Part shown: piece after piece, positions 26,067 through 35,392 of the stretch
Layout of the letters: each line of letters begins with the position of its first letter
Position numbering within the stretch: the first letter of the stretch is position 1
From: UBA10364 sp905182675
GTDB taxonomy: Bacteria > Bacteroidota > Bacteroidia > Flavobacteriales > Schleiferiaceae
DNA: 64,000 nt
NCBI GenBank assembly: GCA_963933975.1
Contig: CAWVWE010000003.1
Coordinates: 1 to 64,000, forward strand
Direction: 5' to 3'
The notes under the pieces: generated by a model
What the model saw: the letters and a program-made list of their open reading frames with translations, nothing else
What the model was told of the DNA's origin: nothing
The model's database searches: none
Translations under genes and position numbers: made by a program

Positions 26067-26909
26067 ATGAAAAGATTATTATTCAGTATCATATTTATTG
26101 GCCTCTGCCTCGAGTTAAGTGCTCAGGATATGCTCATTTTTAAGGATAAGACGATAGATGAAGTAAGTATTATAGAAGTTACTCCTGACTACATCAAATA
26201 CAGAGAATTTGGAGCAGCGCAAAATTCTGTCATGTTTAGCATTGAACGCGACTATCTAACTAAGATCGTCTTTGAATCAGGTCGGGTCATGGACTTGAGT
26301 AAAAGTATGATGGATGATTCACGAGTATATGCAGGTCAACGAGACAGGGCTATAAAAATCGATGTTGGAGGTATTAGCGGTAACTATTCCTTCATCTCCT
26401 ACGAACAGGCTATTGATCCCAGCAGATCATGGGAAGCCGGTGTTATATTTATTGGAGCTGGATTTGGCTCTAATCTTTATGATAATGAGAATCCAATGGG
26501 AGCAGGTGTTAACATGGGTTACAAATTTAAGCGCAGTCCAAATTTTTACTCTCAAAGAATGAGATATGGGCATATTATGCGCGGATCCTACATAAAACCT
26601 AATTTATTTGTGAATACGTTTAACTATGACAAGGTGGACTACGACCATCCACCAGATCCAGTGACATTCATGTATCCGGCTTCGCGAGAAGCAGCAGTAG
26701 CAGCCTCATTGCAAATAGACTTTGGTAATCAACTGGTATTCTCGGATAGGTTCGTATTAGACTATGCAGCTGGCATAGGTTATGGTTTTACGACTAAGGA
26801 CACCTGGAACCTCACGAATTATGGATTCTTCGGAGGATCCGGATCAGACTTTAATGCGCCTTATACTTATAGTATTACTTTAAAAATTGGTTATCTGATT
26901 AAAAAATAA
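26067..26909 (+). CDS. exported protein, probable outer-membrane barrel
   Basis: A 280-residue protein with a signal peptide (MKRLLFSIIFIGL, cleavage near LSAQD at residue 21). The first 70 mature residues follow a Bacteroidota pattern: DMLIFKDKTID...VSIIEVTPDYIKYREF, a small beta domain of envelope proteins. The remainder alternates short hydrophobic strands with Gly/Asn turns and ends in a strand closing with KIGYLIKK, as in outer-membrane barrels. No specific function. It faces aconitase across a strong bidirectional terminator. Confidence 0.7.
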   Translation: MKRLLFSIIFIGLCLELSAQDMLIFKDKTIDEVSIIEVTPDYIKYREFGAAQNSVMFSIERDYLTKIVFESGRVMDLSKSMMDDSRVYAGQRDRAIKIDVGGISGNYSFISYEQAIDPSRSWEAGVIFIGAGFGSNLYDNENPMGAGVNMGYKFKRSPNFYSQRMRYGHIMRGSYIKPNLFVNTFNYDKVDYDHPPDPVTFMYPASREAAVAASLQIDFGNQLVFSDRFVLDYAAGIGYGFTTKDTWNLTNYGFFGGSGSDFNAPYTYSITLKIGYLIKK

Positions 26910-26952
26910 AAACCATCTAATCAAACTTGACAGACTCTTGAGCTGTCCCTGT

Positions 26953-27000
26953 TCATACAAAACCCCCATGGAACGAATGTACCATGGGGGTTTTGTATGA
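26953..27000. terminator. bidirectional intrinsic terminator
   Basis: Perfect 19 bp inverted repeat (26953-26971 with 26982-27000) around a 10 nt loop, with a C5/G5 core and A/T flanks, between two convergent genes. Confidence 0.85.
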
Positions 27001-27018
27001 TAAAAAGTTTACTTAATT

Positions 27019-29289
27019 CTAAGCTTGCTTTTGAGTACTAATCAAATTCAATGCTGAACCCGCTCTGAACCAATCAATTTGTTGCGTATTGTACGTATGA
27101 TTTAACGCAATTGAATCCTCAGTACCGTTGGTATGAATTACCTGCAATACCAGCTGCTTACCTGGAGCAAAATTCTCTAGGTCAGTGAAATGGAACGTAT
27201 CATCCACTTGAATAAGATCGTAATCTGATTCATTAGCGAAAGTCAATCCTAACATTCCTTGCTTTTTCAAGTTGGTCTCATGAATACGAGCGAAACTCTT
27301 AACAATCACTGCGCATACGCCAAGATGACGGGGCTCCATAGCCGCATGTTCACGTGAAGAGCCTTCACCGTAATTATGATCACCAACCACAATTGTAGGT
27401 ACACCTGCAGACTTGTAAGAACGGGCAATAGTTGGCACCTCGTTTACTTCTCCAGTTAATTGACTCGTCACAGCATTTGTTTCTTTGGTGTAGGCATTTA
27501 CTGCACCAATCAAACAATTATTAGAGATATTGTCTAAATGACCACGGTAACGTAACCATGGACCAGCCATTGAGATATGATCTGTTGTACACTTACCGAA
27601 AGCCTTAATCAGCAACTTAGCGCCCGTAATATTACGGCCATCCCATGGAGCGAAGGGTGACAACAACTGCAAACGCTGAGAATCCGGACTCACCACTACG
27701 TCTATAGTAGCGCCGTCTTCCGCTGGTGCTTGATAACCATTGTCTTGAACTGCAAAGCCTGAAGATGGTAACTCATGACCAGTAGGCTCAATAAGTTTGA
27801 CCTCTTGGCCATGAATGTTAGTTAGTGTGTCTGTAATTGGATTAAAATCCAATTTTCCTGAGATTGCTATCGCTGCAACCATTTCAGGAGAAGTTACAAA
27901 GGCATGCGTGTTTGGGTTTCCATCCGCACGCTTCGCAAAGTTTCTGTTAAACGAATGCACGATAGAATTTTTCTCTTGTTTCTCAGCTCCTTCACGTGCC
28001 CATTGCCCAATACATGGTCCACAAGCATTCGTAAAAATTCGAGTACCTGTCAATTTATTGAACGTGTCCATCAGACCATCGCGTTCTGCGGTAAAACGTA
28101 CTTGTTCAGAACCAGGGTTAATGCCTAAAATAGCTTTAGGCTGTAGTCCTTTCTCTACAGCATCAGCCACAATAGATGCCGCGCGAGATAAATCCTCGTA
28201 CGATGAATTCGTACACGATCCTATCAAAGCCCACTCAATATCTGTTGGCCAATCATTTGCTGCTGCCTTATCCTTCATTTCTGCCACAGGAGTAGCTAAA
28301 TCAGGTGTAAAAGGTCCATTAATGTGGGGAGTCAACTCGTCTAAATTGATCTCAATAACTTGGTCAAAATACTGCTCTGGATTTGCATAAACTTCTGCAT
28401 CACCCGTTAAATGATCAGCCACTTTATCTGCCGCATCCACAACATCTTGACGGCCTGTAGCCGATAAATAACGGCGCATGGAATCATCGTATCCGAAAGT
28501 TGAAGTCGTTGCTCCAATCTCAGCACCCATATTACAAATGGTTCCTTTCCCCGTAGCACTTAAGCTTTGAGCACCCTCACCAAAATATTCTACAATGCAG
28601 CCAGTGCCACCCTTTACCGTTAGAATACCTGCAACCTTTAAGATCACATCCTTTGCAGATGTCCATCCATTCAAGCGACCAGTCAATTTGATTCCAATAA
28701 GCTTAGGGAATTTTAATTCCCATGCCATGCCTGCCATTACATCCACAGCATCAGCACCACCTACACCTATGGCGACCATTCCTAGACCACCAGCATTTAC
28801 AGTATGTGAATCAGTACCTATCATCATTCCGCCTGGAAAAGCGTAATTCTCCAAGACTACTTGATGAATAATACCAGCGCCTGGCTTCCAAAAACCAATA
28901 CCATATTTTGTACAAACAGATGACAAGAAGTTAAACACTTCATTGTTCTTGTTAATTCCATCTTGTAAATCTTTATCTGCACCAATTCTAGCTTGAATCA
29001 AATGATCCGCATGTGCTGTAGAAGGAACAGCAACCTTATCCTTCCCTGCTTGCATGAATTGCAAAAGAGCCATTTGAGCTGTTGCATCCTGCATAGCAAC
29101 TCTGTCTGGGGCAAAGTCAACATAGCTATTGCCACGTTCGTATGCGCCCTGAGCATCGCCTTCCCATAGGTGAGCGTAAAGTATCTTTTCTGATAAGGTT
29201 AATGGCTTGCCTACAGCATGACGTGCTGCCTGAATACGTTCCGGAAAACGCTCATATACCTTACGGATCATCTCTATATCAAAGGTCAT
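27019..29289 (-). CDS. acn: aconitate hydratase, mitochondrial type
   Basis: A 756-residue [4Fe-4S] enzyme of the TCA cycle that interconverts citrate and isocitrate. Cluster ligands are Cys359 (in GSCTNS) and Cys423/Cys426 (in ACGPCIG). The GTDSHTVNAGG active-site stretch is at 158-168, and the C-terminal swivelling domain carries the GEGSSREHAA motif. The whole sequence is of the mitochondrial-type aconitase usual in Bacteroidota rather than AcnA/AcnB of E. coli. Transcribed alone from its own promoter. Confidence 0.95.
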   Translation of the reverse strand: MTFDIEMIRKVYERFPERIQAARHAVGKPLTLSEKILYAHLWEGDAQGAYERGNSYVDFAPDRVAMQDATAQMALLQFMQAGKDKVAVPSTAHADHLIQARIGADKDLQDGINKNNEVFNFLSSVCTKYGIGFWKPGAGIIHQVVLENYAFPGGMMIGTDSHTVNAGGLGMVAIGVGGADAVDVMAGMAWELKFPKLIGIKLTGRLNGWTSAKDVILKVAGILTVKGGTGCIVEYFGEGAQSLSATGKGTICNMGAEIGATTSTFGYDDSMRRYLSATGRQDVVDAADKVADHLTGDAEVYANPEQYFDQVIEINLDELTPHINGPFTPDLATPVAEMKDKAAANDWPTDIEWALIGSCTNSSYEDLSRAASIVADAVEKGLQPKAILGINPGSEQVRFTAERDGLMDTFNKLTGTRIFTNACGPCIGQWAREGAEKQEKNSIVHSFNRNFAKRADGNPNTHAFVTSPEMVAAIAISGKLDFNPITDTLTNIHGQEVKLIEPTGHELPSSGFAVQDNGYQAPAEDGATIDVVVSPDSQRLQLLSPFAPWDGRNITGAKLLIKAFGKCTTDHISMAGPWLRYRGHLDNISNNCLIGAVNAYTKETNAVTSQLTGEVNEVPTIARSYKSAGVPTIVVGDHNYGEGSSREHAAMEPRHLGVCAVIVKSFARIHETNLKKQGMLGLTFANESDYDLIQVDDTFHFTDLENFAPGKQLVLQVIHTNGTEDSIALNHTYNTQQIDWFRAGSALNLISTQKQA

Positions 29290-29320
29290 AGTAGAAGAAT
29301 TTTTCTTTTTTAAAGTGATG

Positions 29321-29352
29321 CAAATTTACCACATAATTAGGCTTCACTCCAA
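29321..29352 (-). promoter_or_regulatory. promoter of aconitase gene
   Basis: On the minus strand TTG (29350-29352), 21 bp, then TAAATTTG (29321-29328): complete -33/-7 Bacteroidota pattern. Leader to the ATG at 29289 of about 25-30 nt. Confidence 0.6.
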
Positions 29353-29458
29353 CTGGATTTAGTTGAAATATAACATTAGAGGGCTTATGTTGCTATATTC
29401 GCAAAAATAGACCCCCTGCCTTATTGATTCCTTAAAACTAAGCGTGTGAAATAACGAA

Positions 29459-30286
29459 TTAGTCAATCCAAATTTTGACATTATGGTACCAATTAGAACC
29501 TTCGATTCGAATTATGTACATTCCCGAACTCCAACCCAATGTAGAAACACGTTGCTCAAATTCTGGTGAGGTCTTGGTCATTAATCTTCCTGACGCATCA
29601 TAAATACTCAGCGGAAGCTCCTGACCTAAAGAGACTTGGAGTAATCCATTAGATTGCGAAATCTTCAAGTCCTTCAACACAGTTTCCATCACGTCGAGCA
29701 GTTCAAATGCTACCGTATGTGAACTGTCCTTATTTGGATTAAAACTCCAATCCTTAATGGTGAAACTTTTAGCACTATCAGCTACGTCTAAACGCAACCA
29801 ACCAAAACAAGCTGTATCGTCTTTCAGGATGCGCAATCCTAAATACCCATCAGTCACAGGACCAGCCCAATTGGAATTAGGATAAGCAACTCCATCTACG
29901 CGAAACGCCAAATATCCAATATCCGTATTATTACTAATTCCGGTAAAGGTTGCACTTGAATTTAGTGCGGTACCTGGAACCACATTTTCCACATATGAAA
30001 AGCCATTTTGACCTGTACCCATCGCTAGGTTGCCTCCAATACTATCGCCAGGGCGGAGAAGTATCGCGTTGACGTTTGACAATTGGCCACCAAGAAGAAC
30101 GTGCTCAATAGTAAAGTCTACAATAGTATCACCATCTAAATCTAATTCAAAAACACCATCAACAACAGTGGAGTCATCGATGTCCGTATATAGATATTGA
30201 GTTTGTGCCTGAACTGCAGTTGCTCCTAATAGGGCAGCGGCCGTCGCCATGTATTGCTTGATCTTGTTAGATTGTGTTGTACTCAT
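29459..30286 (-). CDS. T9SS type A sorting-domain secreted protein
   Basis: A 275-residue exported protein. N-terminal signal region with the KIKQYMATAAALLGATAVQAQ-like form common in T9SS cargo of this phylum; a beta-sandwich body rich in Asp/Ser (about 30-190); and a C-terminal sorting domain of about 70 residues with LSIYDASGRLM, then the SSGMYIIRIEG strand and a terminal VKIWID strand. The tail directs passage through the type IX secretion system and attachment or release at the cell surface. The LDLDGDTIVDF segment near 47-57 may bind calcium. Body function not identified. Confidence 0.82.
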   Translation of the reverse strand: MSTTQSNKIKQYMATAAALLGATAVQAQTQYLYTDIDDSTVVDGVFELDLDGDTIVDFTIEHVLLGGQLSNVNAILLRPGDSIGGNLAMGTGQNGFSYVENVVPGTALNSSATFTGISNNTDIGYLAFRVDGVAYPNSNWAGPVTDGYLGLRILKDDTACFGWLRLDVADSAKSFTIKDWSFNPNKDSSHTVAFELLDVMETVLKDLKISQSNGLLQVSLGQELPLSIYDASGRLMTKTSPEFEQRVSTLGWSSGMYIIRIEGSNWYHNVKIWID

Positions 30287-30290
30287 AGCG

Positions 30291-30298
30291 CAAATATA
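30291..30298 (-). promoter_or_regulatory. -7 element at the T9SS gene, possible leaderless start
   Basis: TATATTTG on the minus strand, 4 nt before the ATG at 30286. It sits next to the 3' end of the upstream gene. Same box-to-start distance as at pyrR and dnaX. Confidence 0.4.
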
Positions 30299-30301
30299 CT
30301 C

Positions 30302-32779
30302 CTAAAACCTACGCAGCTGCGGTTCAACAACAGCTTTCAATACAGAAATATCAACGGCATTAGGAGTGTATTTAGATAACTCTTTAAAAGCCCCCTGTAA
30401 GGAATGACCTAGGTTGTTCGTTTCAACGGCTTGAATGATCTCTTCGAAATCTAATTCTATCAAAACGGTATGCGGATCCATGGACATTTGTACCCTAGTT
30501 TTTTCTTGGTAATCCAACCATAATTGCCGTTCATCCCAGCCCAGTGGAGCGGACTCTCTTCCACTCATGTAACGTTGACTCTTAAGCATGGAACCTATAG
30601 ACCTGCGCATGCAGACGATCACTTTTAACCCCCTAGGCAATGGAGCACTGAGTAGCAATGGTTCGACTATTTTGATTGCTTTACCTCGCTGTAACGTCAA
30701 CCAATTCTCATCTAAATCCCAATCTTTCACTTTATTATGTTCAAAGTATCCGCGGGCATTAAACTGGTCCTTTTGCCTGTCATTATCAGTAACCAATTCG
30801 ACGCCAGCCGACGCCATGAGTTGCATTGCCATCGAAGTTCCACTGCGCGGAGGTCCGGAAACTATAAACAATGGAGCCTCATCATGCTGCATTCCCATCA
30901 TCTTAAGTTGTACCGCCGTTGCTGAATGTGATTCACTTGGCATGTTTAGCTTTTTAAAGATCACAGCAAGAGCTCCATGAATATTTGGCTGATGATATCT
31001 TAGCGCGGTACTTTCTAGTGCTGTTTCTAAGGCTTCTTCCCATCTATTTTCCGCTAACTCAATTTTAAGTCTCAAATTCAAGGTATCAGGAATATGGAGT
31101 GTTTTTCCTGCTAAAAGTTTCCGAAGGTCGTCCAACCTATCTGCCTTGCTAAATAGCTTGCCCCATAGCACCAACTCATGACTTTCTTCTGTTTCAAACA
31201 GACCCACTGGAATGGATAATGTTGAGCCCCTATATATCTGAATGAGAGATTTATAATATTCCCAAATGAGCATTTCTGGAAATTCCTGAATACCGGACAG
31301 CAATTTATCTAGCTCTTCGTACTGACCAGAATCCGCAAGCAAGGAAGCTGCCAATTGTTGGTAACGCAAGGGAGAATCTATGCCAATATTTAATCCTGAT
31401 AAAACCTGCCATGCTCGTTCCGACCTCCCTTCAGCTCTGAGACTTCTCGCGAGGTAATAAATATTTTCAAGCAATCGACCCTCGTTGTTAATGAGGTGTT
31501 TTTCTTCTAAATAACCCAATGTAACCAGCGCCTCTAATAAAACAGAGTCACCTTCCACAGATTCATGGTGATTAGATGGCGATACCGATAAACTTTCTAT
31601 AATGCGATTAGGTTCTTCCATCATGCCCGGTGGAACAAGTCCTTGCATGGAGATTGGCTTGACCAAGCCATACATAGCTAATACCACAGGGGCAACGTCC
31701 AAAAGATTCATACCGCTTGGTGGCAACTCAGTTTTGAAACGAGGACCTCTGGCAGCAAATACACCATAATGTCTATGTTCCAACGCTGGTGCACCGGCGT
31801 GATTAGGTAATACCGCAAAGCGATCCAAGCCATTTTTAAAACCATGATCACTCATCACAATCGCGTGACCATCTTCATGAAGCCCACCTAAAAGCTGGCC
31901 TAGGAATAGATCATGTAAACGGTATGCTGATTCAATTATGAATCTATAGCGGTTAAAATCCTGTTCATTTATACCCTTTAGCATTGGTGGCATATATTTC
32001 ATACCAAGGTGCTTGAAGTGATCCAAGGCGTCATAGTAAACACTAACATGACCTCCCTTACAATGGTCTAATGCATAGGTGGCCATCGTATGTACATTTA
32101 TGGCATGCAGTGTTATTTTAAGAACGCTTCGCACAACATCGTCTGAACTGTCTAAATCTTGATTTGGAAAGAATGACGCTATGATACTTGGATTCAAATC
32201 TTCCGGTTGCAGAATCAAAGATGCCAGTATTTTTTGATGAGAAATGGGTGAAACACCGTCAACAATCCACTTTACATCTTCACTAGTAGCAAGGTTTGAT
32301 ATTCGCAAACCACCCCATCTACTTGATTCTGCAGGATGAGAAGGCCACCAGCCAACGGTGGAAACGGGAACTTCATGATCTTCTAGGTATTCCCAAAAAG
32401 TAGGCTGCCTTAATGAACTGCCTCGTACCGCTCGTACCTTTCCATCACTTATCTCTGTAAATCCATGAATACCATGAGCTGAAGGCCATGTACTTGTCGC
32501 AACGGAAGACCATAACATGGGTGAGATAGGCGGGTCTAATGTTGCTAAATTGGCTTGGACTGATCCATGATTAAATTCTGTAAAAACGGGCATCTTACCC
32601 TCTCGCATCAACGGCTTAATAACCTCCCAATCCGCTGCATCCCAACCTACAAGTAAGGAACTCGCTTTATCTCTAGGTTCGGAATGCGATGGTTCGGGAA
32701 TGGAGACACCTTTGATTTGAGCTACATTTCTGTAACCTCCTGCTAAAAAGCCAATGGTATGTTTCGGATTCACTGCCAT
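30302..32779 (-). CDS. phosphodiesterase-sulfotransferase fusion protein
   Basis: An 825-residue protein with two catalytic-looking domains. Residues about 40-390 resemble type I phosphodiesterase/nucleotide pyrophosphatases of the alkaline-phosphatase superfamily: metal Asp47 in VGWDAAD, a PPISPMLWSS segment (83-92) with the likely nucleophile, YYDALDHFKH (Asp253, His257), and MSDHGF (Asp311, His312), with His327 or His337 as further ligands. Residues about 410-620 are helical, TPR-like. Residues about 635-825 are a sulfotransferase with the PAPS loop SGPPRSGTSM at 641-650. I start at the ATG at 32779; an in-frame TTG at 32836 would cross the divergent gene. It may act on sulfated glycans or lipids, by inference. 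Confidence 0.78.
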   Translation of the reverse strand: MAVNPKHTIGFLAGGYRNVAQIKGVSIPEPSHSEPRDKASSLLVGWDAADWEVIKPLMREGKMPVFTEFNHGSVQANLATLDPPISPMLWSSVATSTWPSAHGIHGFTEISDGKVRAVRGSSLRQPTFWEYLEDHEVPVSTVGWWPSHPAESSRWGGLRISNLATSEDVKWIVDGVSPISHQKILASLILQPEDLNPSIIASFFPNQDLDSSDDVVRSVLKITLHAINVHTMATYALDHCKGGHVSVYYDALDHFKHLGMKYMPPMLKGINEQDFNRYRFIIESAYRLHDLFLGQLLGGLHEDGHAIVMSDHGFKNGLDRFAVLPNHAGAPALEHRHYGVFAARGPRFKTELPPSGMNLLDVAPVVLAMYGLVKPISMQGLVPPGMMEEPNRIIESLSVSPSNHHESVEGDSVLLEALVTLGYLEEKHLINNEGRLLENIYYLARSLRAEGRSERAWQVLSGLNIGIDSPLRYQQLAASLLADSGQYEELDKLLSGIQEFPEMLIWEYYKSLIQIYRGSTLSIPVGLFETEESHELVLWGKLFSKADRLDDLRKLLAGKTLHIPDTLNLRLKIELAENRWEEALETALESTALRYHQPNIHGALAVIFKKLNMPSESHSATAVQLKMMGMQHDEAPLFIVSGPPRSGTSMAMQLMASAGVELVTDNDRQKDQFNARGYFEHNKVKDWDLDENWLTLQRGKAIKIVEPLLLSAPLPRGLKVIVCMRRSIGSMLKSQRYMSGRESAPLGWDERQLWLDYQEKTRVQMSMDPHTVLIELDFEEIIQAVETNNLGHSLQGAFKELSKYTPNAVDISVLKAVVEPQLRRF

Positions 32780-32796
32780 AGCGTAAAAGTAATTGC

Positions 32797-32804
32797 TAAA
32801 TTTG
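32797..32804 (+). promoter_or_regulatory. -7 promoter element of the permease gene
   Basis: TAAATTTG, 23 nt before the ATG at 32828, in the 48 bp gap shared with the divergent fusion gene. Confidence 0.35.
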
Positions 32805-32827
32805 GCTTTATCCCTAACTATCAATGA

Positions 32828-34066
32828 ATGAACCAACGCGCTTTTAAAGAAACCATATCCCTCTCATGGACAGCCATAAAAGCCTCTCCGTTAAGAACGG
32901 TGCTCACCTCGTTAATTATTTCATTTGGTATAATGGCGTTAGTAGGCATTTTGAGCGCTACAGACGCGCTTAAACAGAGTCTGGAAAGCAATTTCACCTC
33001 ACTTGGTGCAAATACTTTAACTATTCGCAATTCTCAAGGAGGCTTTTTTGTTAACAACGCGGACTACAGACAAAATCCAGAAATCACTTACCGAGAGGCC
33101 TTGGCATTTAAAGAGCGTATGGATTACCCCGGATCAAAAACCAGTTTAACCTACATAGCCTCGGGTACAGCGAAATTGTCTTATGATAATACATCCACGA
33201 ATCCAAATACTCAAATTGTTGCTACGGATGAAAATTACATGTACACGGGTGGGTTCGAATTAGCCGAGGGCAGAAACTTCAATCTCGATGATGTTTATTC
33301 TGGGAGGAATTACACCATTCTGGGGAGTGAAACGAAAACTACGCTCTTCGATCAGGAAAGTGCAGTTGGTAAAAATATACGAATTAAAGGCAAGCCCTAC
33401 TTAGTCATTGGCGTATTAGCTGAAAAGGGCTCTTCAGGGATGTTCTCAGGTGACAGAGGCGCTTGGGTAACCATGAATTATGCCAGAGCTAATTTTTCAG
33501 GAGGTCGTCCAAACTATATTCTGAGCATAAACGCACCCAATGCAGAAACCCTTGAGGCTGTGCAAGGACAAAGCTTTTCTTTAATGAGAAGTGTTCGGAA
33601 ACTGGTACCTAAAGAACGTGATAACTTCAGCATTACACGGAGTGATAATGTCGCTAAAAGTCTAATCGAAAATTTAGATATGGTCACCTCTGGCGCATTT
33701 ATCATCGGATCTATAACCCTGTTGGGCGCATCCATTGCCTTGATGAATATTATGCTGGTCAGCGTGACAGAGCGTACAAAAGAAATAGGTACGCGTAAAG
33801 CTATAGGCGCAACAAAACGAGCCATCAGTGCACAATTCTTAGGTGAAGCAATCATGATCACTCAACTAGGCGGATGGACCGGTATCATCTTCGGAATAAT
33901 TATAGGAAATGTCGTCGCAAATCAAATAGGCGGTAGCTTTTTCATTCCCTGGACATGGATTACCGTAGCCTTCTTTATCTCCGTGGGAGTAGGTGTTCTA
34001 GCAGGATGGTACCCCGCTAAGAAAGCATCAGACTTAGATCCTGTCGAGGCACTACGCTACGAGTAA
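32828..34066 (+). CDS. MacB/LolC-type ABC transporter permease (FtsX fold)
   Basis: A 412-residue protein with one N-terminal membrane helix (about 20-42), a large extracytoplasmic MacB-type domain (about 43-270), and three C-terminal helices of the FtsX fold. The ERTKEIGTRKAIGATKR stretch before the last helices is the coupling segment of this family. Such permeases work with an ATPase in mechanotransmission, lipoprotein release or peptide export. No ATPase gene lies next to it, so its partner is encoded elsewhere. It ends 112 bp before rplI on the other strand, with a terminator between. Confidence 0.85.
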   Translation: MNQRAFKETISLSWTAIKASPLRTVLTSLIISFGIMALVGILSATDALKQSLESNFTSLGANTLTIRNSQGGFFVNNADYRQNPEITYREALAFKERMDYPGSKTSLTYIASGTAKLSYDNTSTNPNTQIVATDENYMYTGGFELAEGRNFNLDDVYSGRNYTILGSETKTTLFDQESAVGKNIRIKGKPYLVIGVLAEKGSSGMFSGDRGAWVTMNYARANFSGGRPNYILSINAPNAETLEAVQGQSFSLMRSVRKLVPKERDNFSITRSDNVAKSLIENLDMVTSGAFIIGSITLLGASIALMNIMLVSVTERTKEIGTRKAIGATKRAISAQFLGEAIMITQLGGWTGIIFGIIIGNVVANQIGGSFFIPWTWITVAFFISVGVGVLAGWYPAKKASDLDPVEALRYE

Positions 34067-34119
34067 AGCACTACGCGAAGATTCATCTGGCAGAGAGAAT
34101 AACGGAAATATGGATCTGA

Positions 34120-34148
34120 AAAAAGCCATCCCGATGGGATGGCTTTTT
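34120..34148. terminator. bidirectional intrinsic terminator
   Basis: 13 bp perfect stem (34120-34132 with 34136-34148) including A5 and T5 flanks and an 8 bp GC-containing core, loop of 3 nt. It ends both the permease gene and the ribosomal operon. Confidence 0.85.
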
Positions 34149-34178
34149 CTTTGCATTCGTAAAACAATCTGTTTTGTC

Positions 34179-34628
34179 TTAAGCTTCCGCGACAACGTCA
34201 AACTCGATGTTAACAACAACGGTACGGTGTAAGCGAACAGCAACTGTATAGTTACCCAAAGCCTTAATAGAACCACCCACGATCTGAATAAATTTCTTCT
34301 CTAGAGTAACTCCATTTTTAGAAAGCTCATCTGCAACATGCTGGTTGGTTATTGAACCAAACAACTTGTTACCCTGACCAGTCTTAGCAGTCATTTTTAA
34401 TTCGATAGCAGACAGCTTTTCAGCCATTGCTTGTGCATCAGTAACAGCCTTAGCTTCCTTGTGTGCACGTTGACGCAAGTTTTCAGCCAATACTTTTTTA
34501 GCACTTTCAGTAGCTAGTGAGCCTAAACCTTGAGGTATTAAGAAGTTACGTCCGTAACCATCTTTTACAATTACCACGTCGTCCGTAAAACCTACGTTTT
34601 CTACGTCTTTTCTTAGAATGATTTCCAT
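34179..34628 (-). CDS. rplI: 50S ribosomal protein L9
   Basis: A 149-residue protein beginning MEIILRKDVENVG, with the N-terminal globular domain (GYGRNFLIPQG near 24-34), a long connecting helix, and a C-terminal RNA-binding domain. It is the last gene of the rpsF-rpsR-rplI operon and follows rpsR by 9 bp. Length matches L9. Confidence 0.97.
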   Translation of the reverse strand: MEIILRKDVENVGFTDDVVIVKDGYGRNFLIPQGLGSLATESAKKVLAENLRQRAHKEAKAVTDAQAMAEKLSAIELKMTAKTGQGNKLFGSITNQHVADELSKNGVTLEKKFIQIVGGSIKALGNYTVAVRLHRTVVVNIEFDVVAEA

Positions 34629-34637
34629 GGTACTCTT

Positions 34638-34913
34638 TTATTTAAGGTTATCAGCTACGTAAGGCATCAACGCAATGTGACGCGAACGCTTAATAGCCGT
34701 AGACAATTTTCTCTGGTATTTCAATGAAGTACCAGTTAGACGACGCGGTAAGATTTTTCCCTGAGCGTTGATAAAACGCAACAAGTAATCTGGATCCTTG
34801 TAGTCAATATATTTTATACCTGATTTCTTAAAACGACAGTACTTTTTCTGGTTGCCGCTTTCTACGTTGATGGGCGCGAGGTAACGTACATCGCCCTTTC
34901 CTTTAGTTGCCAT
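34638..34913 (-). CDS. rpsR: 30S ribosomal protein S18
   Basis: A 91-residue basic protein with the CRFKKSG motif, the DYLLRFINAQGKILPRRLTG stretch, and the KRSRHIALMPY end of S18. It binds next to S6 on the platform of the 30S subunit. Second gene of the operon, 11 bp after rpsF. Confidence 0.97.
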   Translation of the reverse strand: MATKGKGDVRYLAPINVESGNQKKYCRFKKSGIKYIDYKDPDYLLRFINAQGKILPRRLTGTSLKYQRKLSTAIKRSRHIALMPYVADNLK

Positions 34914-34924
34914 AGTCAGTCTAT

Positions 34925-35257
34925 TTAAGCGTTCTTTTTAGCACGACGCTTTGCAGCGTACTCAATTGCATATTTGTCCATTCTAACAGTCAAAAAGCGC
35001 ATTATACGCTCATCTCGCTTAAATTCAACTTCCACAGGCGCAATTGCTTCACCAGGAGCTGTAAATTCTAAAAAATGGTAAAAACCACTTTTTTTCTTTT
35101 GGATTGGGTACGCCATCTTCTTGAGGCCCCAGTTTTCTTTGTTGATAATGTTCGCACCTCTGTCTTTCAACAAGGCAACGTACTTATCTACCGCTTCCTT
35201 TACCTGATCTTCAGATAAAACGGGATTCAAAATGAAAACGGTTTCGTATTGATTCAT
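34925..35257 (-). CDS. rpsF: 30S ribosomal protein S6
   Basis: A 110-residue protein starting MNQYETVFILNP, with the ferredoxin-like alpha/beta fold of S6 (GLKKMAYPIQKKKSG in the centre). The frame extends 24 codons upstream, but the ATG at 35257 matches the family start. First gene of the rpsF-rpsR-rplI operon. A very good promoter is found upstream. Confidence 0.97.
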   Translation of the reverse strand: MNQYETVFILNPVLSEDQVKEAVDKYVALLKDRGANIINKENWGLKKMAYPIQKKKSGFYHFLEFTAPGEAIAPVEVEFKRDERIMRFLTVRMDKYAIEYAAKRRAKKNA

Positions 35258-35285
35258 AATTATTTGAACTAAAAATTTAGGAGTG

Positions 35286-35316
35286 CAAATGTACAAGACT
35301 TTTCCCAACGAACCAA
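35286..35316 (-). promoter_or_regulatory. promoter of the rpsF-rpsR-rplI operon
   Basis: TTG (35314-35316), 20 bp, TACATTTG (35286-35293) on the minus strand: a textbook Bacteroidota -33/-7 pair. Leader of about 25 nt. It lies in the 135 bp region shared with the divergent dnaX gene. Confidence 0.7.
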
Positions 35317-35380
35317 CTAATGTTAGCAACGTGTGGACAGCTCTTTTTTTATTTCACCCATATAAGGTCAAAACCTCGCT

Positions 35381-35388
35381 TATATTTG
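35381..35388 (+). promoter_or_regulatory. -7 element of dnaX, possible leaderless start
   Basis: TATATTTG followed by 4 nt and the dnaX ATG at 35393. If used, the mRNA would begin at or next to the A of the start codon. The upstream -33 TTG is missing at 19-21 bp. Confidence 0.45.
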
Positions 35389-35392
35389 TGGT

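Noticed and set aside
27815..28390. A 191-codon open frame on the plus strand inside aconitase
   Set aside because: It is antisense to a highly conserved enzyme, has no recognisable domain and no promoter; it is a shadow of the codon pattern.
29376..29409. Imperfect hairpin after the T9SS gene
   Set aside because: The arms (aatataacat and atgttgctatatt) need a bulge and there is no clear T-tract, so I do not call it a terminator.
32780..32836. A 19-codon extension of the phosphodiesterase-sulfotransferase gene
   Set aside because: It begins with TTG and overlaps the divergent permease start; a clean ATG exists at 32779.
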